Part shown: one piece after another, positions 36,115-47,094 of the stretch
Layout: each line of letters begins with the position of its first letter
How positions within the stretch are numbered: the first letter of the stretch is position 1
Source of the DNA: Dendrocalamus latiflorus
Taxonomy: Eukaryota; Streptophyta; Magnoliopsida; Poales; Poaceae
DNA length: 64,000 nucleotides
NCBI GenBank assembly: GCA_017311315.1
Contig: CM029664.1
Location: 45,662,510 to 45,726,509, forward strand
Reading direction: 5' to 3'
The notes under the pieces: model-generated
Told to the model about the DNA's origin: nothing
Seen by the model: only the letters and a program-made list of their open reading frames with translations
Databases searched by the model: none
Program-made: the position numbers and the translations under genes

Positions 36115-38328
36115 TGCTTGATCGTGCAAAAATAGCACACCCGCAAGTGCACGGGTTGCCACTGAAATAGCGGCGAGTGTCGTGTTCTCCACAGGGACTA
36201 GACTGAGGCTACCGATGTTCAGCTAAAGCTAGATCAAACGAAACGGGGGAGAAAACTAAAGTAAAACGACTAAAACGACCGAACGAACTAACTAAACAAA
36301 CGAACCAACGACTACGGGACGAACGACCGTACAAATAGACGTCGTATGACCGAACGAACAAAACGACGAAAGACTAGACGAACGACGCACGAACGACAAT
36401 GACGACTACACGACGAAAACAACTACCGACCGACGACCTAAATAACTATCGATCGCAAGAAAGAAAGAGGTAGTCGAGAAGCACTGAAGGAGGGTTTAGA
36501 AGCACTAGGTGGGTTGAGAGGGAATGAGAGGGAAAACGATCGACAGCTAACTAGACGACGACGGCACATGACAAACACAGAAATACGAACACATGCATGA
36601 CTTAACTATCAATCGACCGCTGAGAAAAGCAGAGAGGAAGGATTCAGAAGCAAAGGGAGGTTGAGACAGCACGGGGAAGGGAGATGGTCGCTGAATAGCT
36701 AAATCGCGCAACTTGACACAGACAACAGGACAAGCACAAGACAGAGCCTATACAGCACTGATTACAAACTCACCAACATCATACTACTAACAACACAAAT
36801 GGCAAAATCACATGAACAAATTAACATCTAATCTCAAATACCATCTCAGTGAGCACAAGCATTCACCACAGTGCATAATTCACCATAATAAAACAGAGCT
36901 CAATAACAAATTCACTGACTCATGCATACATCACAGGTGACATTTCACAGTTCATAATCTCACTGAACACAGATCTCAGTAGTTGGTTAACGGTGCATAA
37001 TTAACAGAAATTAGGGCAACCATTAACTGTGAAAAGTAGGAAGGAAGGAGGGATTGGGGATTGAATGAACCGAGGGGAGTCGAAGCAGCAGGGGGCTGAG
37101 TTGTCGGCGGCGCCGTAGAGGATGAGGACGTCGGTGAAGTAGAGCCTAGGAAGAAGGTGTCGGTGAAGATGTCGCCGGTGATGTAGAGGAAGCAGACGGC
37201 GGTCAGATGTGGAGATGGAGGCGTCGCCTGATTCGGTGGAGATGTCGGGGTGGCGGCCTGGTGGATCAGGAGGGGCGGCGCTCCCCGGTGGTGCAGAGGC
37301 GGCGGTGATGGTGGAGAAGAGGTTGCCGGTGTCGGTGCTGCGGGATGACGGTCGGAAGGAGTTGATGTGGCGCGCACGGGAAAATCTGGAGCGGCGAGTG
37401 GAGGAGGCGGAGTAGGGTGGCGCGGTGGCGACCGGAGAAGCAGTGGGCAGGATGCGGCGGAGAAGATGCGGTTGGAGGCGCGGAGCGGCGAGAGGTGGTT
37501 GGCTGGTGAGGTGTGCGGTGGAGCTGGGTGGCGCACTGAGGAAGGTGGCGGCGCTAATGGAGAAGGTGCTATGGAGAATCGGCGGCGGAGGAAGGAGGAG
37601 ATGGGGAGCGGCCGAGAGGTGGTGGAGAGAGAAGAACCGGGAAGAGAGGTCGCTCGCCGAGGAGCTGCGATGGCGGCCGGAGAAGGGAGCTGCGCCGGTG
37701 GATGGAGAGAATAGGGGGCGCGCGGGTGGAGAAGGAGGATGCGGCGGCGGCCAAGATGGGAGGCGGCCGGTGGAGTGGAAGGGAAGAAGGAGGAGATGCG
37801 GCAGTGGGGGGCGCAGGATCTAGAGGGACGGCGGAGAAACGGTTGCCGCCGGCGAGGTATGGCCCGGTCTCGCCGGCGCCGAGAGTGGAGGAGGAGCAGA
37901 AGGGGGCCAAGGGAGAAGAAGATGAAAAACCGGGCTCAAAGATTCCAGGCGGCGGCGCTAGGGTTATGAGGGGATTGGGGTTTTCGGTTATTTGCGATTT
38001 AGCCCTTCCAGTTTTCAGAATTTGCAATCAAGTCCTTCCCCATTGTAATTTCTTCTGATTTAGGCCTCCGGAGCTCCGTTTTCTTCGCAGATAGATCCTA
38101 CGTGTCCGAGACGACACGTACATCTGTATAGGGCAGTCCCAGAATGCCGAATTTGTCGTTTATGCGCCTAGATCGCGCCGGCCTGTGGAAAAAGCACAAA
38201 AAATGTAAAATAGTCCAATTTGAGCAATTAATTATGGAAATGCGTGTAAATGATGATAAATGGTCCCAAAATGCGAAGAATATAAGGGTAAAATGACGGC
38301 TAAATATATGAAAAAATGACGCATGTCA
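36115..38328 (-). repeat. LTR of element D (3' LTR in element orientation)
   Basis: 2214 bp, TGCTTGATCG to GACGCATGTCA on the plus strand. A G/purine-rich segment (37030-37960) carries long chance frames on both strands. CGAACGA and ACGACGA words recur at 36270-36420. Confidence 0.95.
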
Positions 38329-38341
38329 TACCCCCAAGCTT
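38329..38341 (-). promoter_or_regulatory. polypurine tract of element D
   Basis: On the minus strand AAGCTTGGGGGTA abuts the LTR start TGACATGCGTCA. AGCTTGGGGG-type tracts next to TGACATG are common in grass Gypsy elements of this kind. Confidence 0.8.
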
Positions 38342-39922
38342 AAAATGTTTACTTGTCCTCAAGTAAATGACATGATGTTATCGTACCCGGACAGCAAGTA
38401 ATCATGATATAAAAGACTAGTTAAATGCATGTAATAAGTCATGAGGCATATAACAATCTAAAATGAGATCATCTGACTTGAGTTTTGAGGATCATCCCAG
38501 ATGAGAATGCAATATGCAAGTAAAGATGCCAAAGTGATAACTATAGCATTCGACTAAATCAAGTTACACACAAGTGTCGAAATACACTCAAGTGATCGCA
38601 TGAATCCAACCAAAATTGTAAAGCATCGGAACTAGGTATAACATCAAGAATGAGCATAGCAAAGAGTCATGCTAAGGCATATGCTATTTGAGATAAAGAG
38701 AATAATACTCGCATGATATATATGAAAAAGTCCACACTTGAGCCATGATACCTAATTTTTGTTGATTTTTAGCAGTTTTAGAACACATTGGGCACTTGTG
38801 CCACTTATTCAAACCTTTGGGCAAACTTGCCGCTTATTCACTCACACTTCACTTGGGCAAAAATGCCACTTATTCAACACATTTTCAAACCAATGTGACA
38901 TAGTCACTTATTTCTCACACTCACACATTTCATCACAAAATTTTCTTTTATTTTCTTCTTTTGCTTTTTTTAGTTTTGATTAAGCATCTTTAACCGGTTT
39001 TCATTAATGCTAAGTAACACGTGTCCCGAGACGTGGATACCTAGATAATTCAACCAAGTTATTTGCTCAAGATAGGACTACCCCTTTCACAAATTTTACA
39101 TTCAAGCAAAGTATCAATATCTAAAATAACATATGCCAAAGCATGAAACTAAGATATAACCATTCAAGAGGCGATGACTAGAACCAATTCAATCCGCAAA
39201 TGGTCAAAACACATGCGTAACTCGCAATGAATCGAATGCTATAGGATCACAAGGCTTCTAAGCACATAATGGATAATAAACAAAACTCAAGCTCTAATAT
39301 GATGCCAAGTGACTTAAGATATACAAAAGAACTAGTGACAATAAAGCTCAATTAAGAAAATTTCGACATAACCTTTCTTGATTAATCATAGCATGGGCTC
39401 ACATGGTCAAGATGTACAATCAATCATAACATGAGAGCAATGGTAAAGGCCATATATCATCAACATAAGCATAATATGAAGCATAAGAATGACCAAATAT
39501 CATCAACTACACGACAATAAGCTCAAATGCTCACAATATAATACAAACATGCTAGAACATCATCCATACACATACGAGTCCTCCCCCAAGCTTAAATTGA
39601 GCAATGAATCAAGAATACGCTTAAAGAGGCAAGAAACAGCTCACCGGGCGTATATGATGTAGTGGAAGTGACAAATCATCCCGTGGCTTCTCGCATATAT
39701 AAGGATGAAGATCTAGCACGGGACCTGAAATAAAAAAGAAAGAAAAGAGGAGAAACTAACAAACAAAATGGAAATAAAAGGAAGAAGAGAAGCTCATTTG
39801 GATGTAGCGGGAGGAAGGCCAAGGACGGGACATGGAAAAGGCACATGTCCGCCCTCCTCATGAAACAGCATGCCTCGAAATCCACCTGGATCCCAAGGGA
39901 TATCGACTCGAACCATGTCCGC
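38342..39922 (-). other. non-coding internal region of element D
   Basis: AT-rich, with no frame resembling pol. CACTTATTCAA-type words (CCACTTATTCAA, CCGCTTATTCA) are repeated at 38800-38900. The frame 39676-39972 (minus) is short and hydrophobic, and not recognised. Confidence 0.7.
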
Positions 39923-41323
39923 TCATAGTCGATGGTAAACAAGCGTAACCCTGCAAATAGACTCAAAAACATGGCAAATATGTGTGATAGGGTCGACGCC
40001 CTCTAAGTCATCAATCGAATATCCAATCACGTAAGCATATCGATAAAGTACATCATGAGGACTATAGGTAAGATGAGCACAATCAGTAATAGAGTATGTC
40101 TCGTCAAAGCCAAGGGAATCAAACCTGAGGTGGTCGGGGAAGAGTTTCCACACTACCTGAAATGTAGGTGAAGTAGAGCGTACGGTAGTAGAAACCTCCA
40201 GAGGGGCGATGTCAACGAAGGAAGCAGCTGGTGGTGGATCAATAGAAATGTACTCCTCCTCAACATCGGAAGCAGCCCCCTCATCAAGATGTGGAACCTC
40301 AGAACTCAAAGGCATATCCATAATGAACTCGTCAGCATCTAGCTCAATAATCTCTCTCTCGGAGTCTATAGGCAAAGGATCTGACTGAGGTGCCTCAAGG
40401 TGTATATGTAGTGTCTCCAACAACAGGCCCTCGCTAGCAAGATCAGGTGTAAGACTGATAGGCTGACACTCATCTCTATCCAGAACTATCTCTGTGGTGC
40501 TAATGGAAGGCTCCGAAATGGTAAAACTATCCACACAAGTAGAACTGGTGCTCATAATCGCCTCAATCTCATCCTGAATCGCCATCGCACGATCACCACC
40601 AGGAGGCACAGTCATCAGTTCCTTGCATAATGCATCAAGTCTGGCAGCTTGATCTACATGTGAAGGAGGTGGCTCATGAGACTGCTCTAAGGACTCAGAC
40701 ATAGGAACTGTAAACTGGCTCGGTGAAGGCATAGGTGAACTACAGGCAGGAGGTGTCGGATCTAATGAGAAGTCACTACTCATTCTTCTCTCGGAATCTC
40801 CTATAATCCTAGAAATCCTCTCCTCAAATCTGGTCAACTGATCGAGCTCAGGAGTAGGAGTCTGATGCTGATGTATAGGATAGTGCTGGTGTGACCAATG
40901 AGAAATATCCTGATCTCCAAATCTAAAACCCTGCAATGGTGTACTAGAAGAAAAGGATGAAATATCAGGGTTGTTGTTTCCATATGACAGACTCGAGTGC
41001 TCAGGCCATCCAGGGTGATAAGTGTCAGGGAATGGCTCACTCGGCTGAGCAAAGCTCATCCCGTAACACTCTGGAGTGGACAAATAACCACACTGGCACT
41101 CAGCGGGTGAATGGCCCTGAAAACGACAAGTCTGGCATATAGGAACAACTGGAGAGTGGGCGCCTAATAAAGAACTGTAATGATCATGCCCGCTCTCTAA
41201 CACAACTCCTCGCTCTAAAGCATAGCGCTCTAACTGACAAGACAATAGATTTACCTGTTCTTAAAGAGTATCGTAAGTACTAGGGGTGCTCATATAACCA
41301 CAAGAATCAGAATAGTAAGCCAT
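39923..41323 (-). pseudogene. orphan gag-like protein with CCHC knuckle, one early stop
   Basis: An open frame from 41245 down to 39923 gives 440 residues. In the same frame an upstream ATG at 41323 begins MAYYSDSCGYMSTPS, with a TAA at 41263-41261 as codon 21, so the original start was probably 41323. The knuckle CQTCRFQGHSPAEC sits near residue 40 of the 440. Then follow a Ser/Pro/Gln-rich middle, an acidic stretch (ELDADEF, DVEEEY) and a C-terminal block with LGFDETYSITDCAHLTYS. The knuckle suggests binding of the element's RNA. No capsid motif is recognised. It is the only coding region between the LTRs. Confidence 0.7.
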
Positions 41324-41532
41324 AGCCTCAATAAGTACCAATATCAATCAACCTGCAAGAATGGATACGAAAAATCGCGCAAGAGAGAAATAACTAGGGA
41401 AAGAGTTAGGGGTTAGCGAGATATCACAAATATGAAAAACGACAAAATAAAAGACAGGTCAGCACAAACACAAAACAAGCAAAAGAAAACAAACGACCTA
41501 GTCTATAGCCTAACACTGTCGCTCTAAGCTAG

Positions 41533-41550
41533 TCCCCGGCAACGGCGCCA
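41533..41550 (-). promoter_or_regulatory. primer-binding site of element D (tRNA-Asp)
   Basis: Minus strand TGGCGCCGTTGCCGGGGA, three bases inside the LTR. All 18 bases are complementary to the 3' end of plant tRNA-Asp(GTC) including CCA, from memory of that tRNA. Use of tRNA-Asp is known from Athila/Tat-type Gypsy elements. Confidence 0.93.
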
Positions 41551-41553
41551 AAA

Positions 41554-43774
41554 TGCTTGATCGTGCAAAAATAGCACACCCGCAAGTGCACGGGTTGCCA
41601 CTGAAATAGCGGCGAGTGTCGTGTTCTCCACAGGGACTAGACTGAGGCTACCGATGTTCAGCTAAAGCTAGATCAAACGAAACGGGGGAGAAAACTAACC
41701 TAAAACGACTAAAACGACCGAACGAACTAACTAAACAAACGAACCAACGACTACGGGACGAACGACCGTACAAATAGACGTCGTACGACCGAACGAACAA
41801 AACGACGAAAGACTAGACGAACGACGCACGAACGACAATGACGACTACACGACGAAAACAACTACCGACCGACGACCTAAATAACTATCGACCGCAAGAA
41901 AGAAAGAGGTAGTCGAGAAGCACTGAAGGAGGGTTTAGAAGCACTAGGTGGGTTGAGAGGGAATGAGAGGGAAAACGATCGACAGCTAACCAGACGACGA
42001 CGGCACACGACAAACACAGAAATACGAACACATGCACGACTTAACTATCAATCGACCGCTGAGAAAAGCAGAGAGGGAGGATTCAGAAGCAAAGGGAGGT
42101 TGAGACAGCACGGGGAAGGGAGATGGTCGCTGAATAGCTAAATCGCGCAACTTGACATAGACAACAGGACAAGCACAAGACAGAGCCTATACAGCACTGA
42201 TTACAAACTGACCAACATCATACTACTAACAACACAAATGGCAAAATCACATGAACAAATTAACATCTAATCTCAAATACCATCTCAGTGAGCACAAGCA
42301 TTCACCACAGTGCGTAATTCACCATAATAAAACAGAGCTCAATAACAAATTCACTGACTCATGCATACATCACAGGTGACATTTCACAGTTCATAATCTC
42401 ACTGAACACAGATCTCAGTAGTTGGTTAACGGTGCATAATTAACAGAAATTAGGGCAACCATTAACTGTGAAAAGTAGGAAGGAAGGAGGGATTGGGGAT
42501 TGAATGAACCGAGGGGAGTCGAAGCAGCAGGGGGCTGAGTTGTCGGCGGCGCCGTAGAGGATGAGGACGTCGGTGAAGTAGAGCCTAGGAAGAAGGTGTC
42601 GGTGAAGATGTCGCCGGTGATGTAGAGGAAGCAGACGGCGGTCAGATGTGGAGATGGAGGCGTCGCCTGATTCGGTGGAGATGTCGGGGTGGCGGCCTGG
42701 TGGATCAGGAGGGGCGGCGCTCCCCGGTGGTGCAGAGGCGGCGGTGATGGTGGAGAAGAGGTTGCCGGTGTCGGTGCTGCGGGATGACGGTCGGAAGGAG
42801 TAGAGGTGGCGCGCACGGGAAAATCTGGAGCGGCGAGTGGAGGAGGCGGAGTAGGGTGGCGCGGTGGCGACCGGAGAAGCAGTGGGGAGGATGCGGCGGA
42901 GAAGATGCGGTTGGAGGCGCGGAGCGGCGAGAGGTGGTTGGCTGGTGAGGTGTGCAGTGGAGCTGTGTGGCGCGCCGAGGAAGGTGGCGGCGCTAATGGA
43001 GAAGGTGCTATGGAGAATCGGCGGCGGAGGAAGGAGGAGATGGGGAGCGGCCGAGAGGTGGTGGAGAGAGAAGAACCGGGAAGAGAGGTCGCTCGCCGAG
43101 GAGCTGCGATGGCGGCCGGAGAAGGGAGCTGCGCCGGTGGATGGAGAGAATAGGGGGCGCGCGGGTGGAGAAGGAGGATGCGGCGGCGGCCAAGATGGGA
43201 GGCGGCCGGTGGAGTGGAAGGGAAGAAGGAGGAGATGCGGCAGTGGGGGGCGCAGGATCTAGAGGGACGGCGGAGAAACGGTTGCCGCCGGCGAGGTATG
43301 GCCCGGTCCCGCCGGCGCCGAGAGTGGAGGAGGAGGAGCAGAAGGGGACCAAGGGAGAAGAAGATGAAAAATCGGGCTCGAAGATTCCAGGCGGCGGCGC
43401 TAGGGTTATGAGGGGATTGGGGTTTTCGGTTATTTGCGATTTAGCCCTTCCAGTTTTCAGAATTTGCAATCAAGTCCTTCCCCATTGTAATTTCTTCTGA
43501 TTTAGGCCTCCGGAGCTCCGTTTTCTTCGCAGATAGATCCTACGTGTCTGAGATGACACGTACATCTGTATAGAGCAGTCCCAGAATGCCGAATTTGTCG
43601 TTTATGCGCCTAGATCGCGTCGGCCTGTGGAAAAAGCACAAAAATGTAAAATAGTCCAATTTGAGCAATTAATTATGGAAATGCGTGTAAATGATGATAA
43701 ATGGTCCCAAAATGTGAAGAATATAAGGGTAAAATAACGGCTAAATTAAATATATGAAAAAATGACGCATGTCA
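41554..43774 (-). repeat. LTR of element D (5' LTR in element orientation)
   Basis: 2221 bp, TGCTTGATCG to GACGCATGTCA on the plus strand, nearly identical to 36115-38328. Differences include a 3-bp GAG gain near 43330 and a 5-bp TTAAA gain near 43746. Confidence 0.95.
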
Positions 43775-44341
43775 ATATCTCTCATAGAGTTCTCTTGTTT
43801 TGGTGATTTGTGTTGATCTTGATAGTTTTGATACTCTCTCTCTCTCTCTCTTCTTTTTAATCTTGTTGTATGCCAAGGATATATAGTGATTGAGATGACT
43901 CATAGAGATCAATTCTTACAATCCTTGGTTGAAATAGGTTTCTGAAATCTCAAGCAAGGTGTGTTTAAAATCTCATATCATTTGGACTTTGATTTTTTTG
44001 AGTTGCACCAAAAGTTGCTTCGAGTCAAGCTGATTTTTTAGTTCTGGAATAGATAAGTAGTCAGACCGCCACCGTACCTATAAGACCGCTAGGAGGCCGA
44101 TCAGATCAGCCTGTGGCCAACGGTCAGACTGCCAGGCACCGGTCAGACCACCACCTGGTAGCTAGTCTGACCACCAGCGTCTTGGTTTGTTAGCTCTCGG
44201 ATTTTTGAGATAATTGCTTTGGTTTTAGTTTTCAATCCTGATCTTCATAGTTCAGTAGCTACTGAAGTAAAAGATTAAAGAGTATTTAGAAAAAGATTTT
44301 GAAGACAGTATTCATTCCCAGATTGCTGTACTGATCCTCCA
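43775..44341 (+). repeat. 3' LTR of Copia B, right piece
   Basis: It continues the LTR with TCTCATAGAGTTCTCTTGTT and aligns with 24885-25711, including the CGGTCAGACC words at 44060-44180. It ends near CTGATCCTCCA. Strong divergence from the 5' LTR agrees with the age of element B. Confidence 0.78.
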
Positions 44342-45069
44342 TTTGGCAATTTCTTGCCTGGTATTGTCAGCTCACCAACAGCACTATGGCTTATGCTTGT
44401 CTTTAATTTATCTCTCCTGTATACTGTTCTCTTGCTACCTCTAGTACACTCGTATCCGAGAAATGCGTACTACGCTGAAATTTATGATGCTTTGAGTAAT
44501 TAATCCATCATTGCATTTGCAGCGGGAAATCTTTGTACGGTTAGACTAGCACTAACTACTATAGGCCTACTTCTTTCCGCTTCAGTTTTTAGTTTTTTAC
44601 TTCTATTTTTTATTTTTGTTTTTTTTTACTTTTTTGTTTTTTTGGATTTTTTTGCTTTTTTCTTATTTTTTTCTTTTTATTTTAATTTAATTATGTTAAA
44701 AAACCATTCACGGCTATAATACTCAATAAATTACTTATAATATAAAATAAATCATAAACCATAAAAATAAAGTCTAAATAAGCAGACCATAGTAAAAGCA
44801 CGGCTTGTCTGGTGGTAGCTGGACGTTGTTAAGGCTCGAACAGAAGGGGGCCGCACGCGAGAGGACGCGGCCAAAGGCCCTGCACGTGGGGTGGCCGACA
44901 GTGCGGTGGCCGACAGCTGGTTCCACAGCGGAGAGGAGCCCCGAGGAGGTGGAGTGGCGCTACGAGCGTCGGCACAACAGATGAAAAAGAAAAGAAAGAT
45001 GATATTTTGCTGAGTTGCCTATGCGTTCCGTACGCACATGTCATCAACGTTCAGTTTAACGTCCCTGCT

Positions 45070-45102
45070 AAAGCTGCTGCCGTGCATGCAGGCAGCAGCT
45101 TT
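45070..45102. repeat. short inverted repeat (11-bp arms)
   Basis: AAAGCTGCTGC and GCAGCAGCTTT are separated by 11 bases. The arms are perfect. Confidence 0.85.
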
Positions 45103-45350
45103 GGGCATTTGATGGGTGTTTTTATACGGCGATTAGCGTGCACCTGCCATTTTTGCTCTTTTCAACAGGTATTTTCAAAAAATAGTTGTATATGTGTGGT
45201 GGTGATCAAAATAGCATTTCTGTCATCCAGTCATCGAGCGGCAGTGCTCCGGAGCTGACACGAGGCATCTACCATCCGGTCATCGAGTGGCAGGCGCTAG
45301 CCGCCCGGCCACCAGACGGCAGGCCACCTGTCGTCCACCCACAAAATGGC

Positions 45351-45388
45351 AGGTAATTAAGCCGGCTAATTAGCTGGCTTAATTACCT
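45351..45388. repeat. 38-bp palindrome (about 18-bp arms)
   Basis: AGGTAATTAAGCCGGCTA and TAGCTGGCTTAATTACCT form arms with one mismatch and almost no loop. Confidence 0.9.
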
Positions 45389-46400
45389 ATCTAAATTCAT
45401 AATTTTATGTCATATTTGTTCGAATTTTTAAATATAACAAATGAACTCGAAAAATTACAAAATTTTATGCGCAGCCTCCTGATGCAACGTATTTCATTGT
45501 GTAATATTTTGATAATTGTATCCGCTCTGAATGTAGCTCAAAAATTCATACGATTTCGATGTTTGTAGGAGTCATTACATATAGCAAACGAGTTCCAAAA
45601 ATTACAAAATTTTATGTAAATCCTTTCGACACAGTCGACCTAATTATGTAATGTTTGGAAATTTTATGTGCTCCAAATTTACCATGTTAATTCCTGATAA
45701 TTTAGTCGTAATTAGCGATATGTGAGGAGGGATGTCCCTACTTGGTATTGCCCCCTTGCCAGCAGAAATGTCAGTCTGTCCATACTGTCCCCCCTTGCCC
45801 ATTCTCTCCTTCGAACATGTGTTGGCTTGACCATACCGGCCCCTAGCCTGCACAAATGTTAGTCTGTCCATGTCGTCCCACTTCGCCCACTCCCTCGTGC
45901 GCACATATGTCACTCTTACCATGCTATCCCCTGTCACCCGCGGTGCTGCGTGTCCATAATGCGTCCGTAATTTCCGGTGGCAATGCACTGGGTTCTCTTT
46001 TTACTCGGCTTCAAATACAGAGCTCTCACAAGCGCTCATCGCTCATCTAAACTGTGTTTCGCTTTTTGTAGGAAGAATAACTTTCTCTATCATATAGTAA
46101 CATAGCATGATAGACGCCCGAGGGTCCCGTCAGAATGGGATCGCTAAAGGAAGACCTTCTCCTGGAAAGGAGGGAGGACTTCGGGTCAAACTACCGCTTG
46201 ATGCCAAACAAGCGGGCTCAACTGGTATGGTCGAAATGCAGACATAGGGAGGATGCAATCGTGCAGATTGTCGAAGGCCATTTCGATGGCAAGTGATGTT
46301 TCTTCTGATGCCCACACTCTGGGGTATAAATTAGCCAATAATTTATTTTCTCTTACTGCTAATAGAGATTTCATGTTAACCCTCCTTTCTAGCAATAGCG

Positions 46401-46739
46401 AAATGCGATTTCGTCCGCTGGATCGATCCTCCTCATGAATGCTATGTTGTGAGGTATGTGGATACACTGTGGGAGCGAATCTTACAGATGGAGGCATGGA
46501 TTGACAGTCTTAATGAGGAGAATGATGACCTCTGGCAATAGATGCAATGCGAGCGGGGCAATAAGTTGGTCAACATAGGAAGTTTGTATGATCCCATATG
46601 CTACTGCACGAACCCTAGCTGCAAATGTGTGTGCCACTACAACGACGGCCAGCCACGTCAGAGGCGCCCTCCCCCTCCCCCCTCCCCTACCACTGCAACA
46701 CCCATATTGGTACCACGAGGCACCTTTTACCAGTAGGCA
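46401..46739 (+). pseudogene. Cys-rich transposon-associated frame fragment (GRF-finger-like)
   Basis: One frame runs KCDFVRWIDPPHECYVVRYV.. to DLWQ, then TAG at 46539-46541, then on in frame with YDPICYCTNPSCKCVCHYND and a Pro-rich tail to TAG at 46737-46739. CDFVRWIDPPH resembles the end of GRF-type zinc-finger proteins that are common in plant transposons, and a short coiled coil follows. The N-terminal Cys part is not seen. It probably accompanied the MULE at 47095-49540. Function not known. Confidence 0.4.
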
Positions 46740-47094
46740 CGCACATAGACGCTTGTAGCATGGTACTCTCCCCTATAGTTCATGGTTATGTTTAATCTCG
46801 TAAATCATGTAACTGAATGGTGTACACATCATTGCGGTTGCTGTTTATTGAGTGGACTGTTCAAATGCTGCATCACGTGCATTAAGCTAGAGGGGTCAAT
46901 ATGCATTGAACAAACGTACATCATACAAAGAAGTACAAATAAAAATGCAATAGTGTTATAGACATCACGTGCGATAATAGATTATGGAGTAAATAATTTA
47001 GGTAATCAATTGATTAATTGCCAATTGCATCTCAAATTCATACAAATAGGAATTAATGCGATACACTAAAAGATACATGAAATTATGACACTAA

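Larger units (their letters stand above)
36115..43774 (-). mobile_element. non-autonomous Gypsy-like LTR retrotransposon D (LARD-type), complete
   Basis: Two ~2.2 kb LTRs flank 3225 bp of internal DNA. A perfect 5-bp duplication ATATC lies at 36110-36114 and 43775-43779. The primer site and polypurine tract show that it runs on the minus strand. The LTRs differ by roughly 30 substitutions and a few indels (counted by eye, about 98.6% identity), mostly transitions. No protease, RT, RNase H or integrase is present; the only long frame is gag-like. It must borrow pol from another element. It lies in the 3' LTR of Copia B. Confidence 0.95.
23768..44341 (+). mobile_element. Copia element B (Maximus/SIRE-like), old, split by nested insertions
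   Basis: 5' LTR (23768-25711), primer site, degraded gag and protease (to 28457), integrase (35150-36003) and a 3' LTR fragment (36004-36114 plus 43775-44341) are collinear on the plus strand once two insertions are removed. The part of pol from late integrase through RNase H, and the first half of the 3' LTR, are deleted at about 36000. No matching target duplication was found at the outer ends. Many stops and frameshifts show it is old. Confidence 0.85.
44342..46400. other. non-coding stretch with low-complexity and repeat content
   Basis: A T-rich low-complexity tract lies at 44581-44700. About 100 bp near 45420-45500 recurs near 45560-45650 (shared AATTACAAAATTTTATG). Two hairpins are listed separately. 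No supportable gene; it may belong to the MULE to the right. Confidence 0.5.

Noticed and set aside
36976..38058. Several frames of 75-190 codons in the LTRs of element D
   Set aside because: The same frames recur in both LTR copies at 42415-43500, and the composition is purine-rich repeat; not genes.
41533..41550. Possible tRNA-Asp gene
   Set aside because: Only the last 18 bases of the tRNA are present and they abut an LTR; this is a primer-binding site.
23763..44346. Target duplication for Copia B
   Set aside because: GCATG on the left is not matched by TTTGG on the right; the outer ends are probably eroded.
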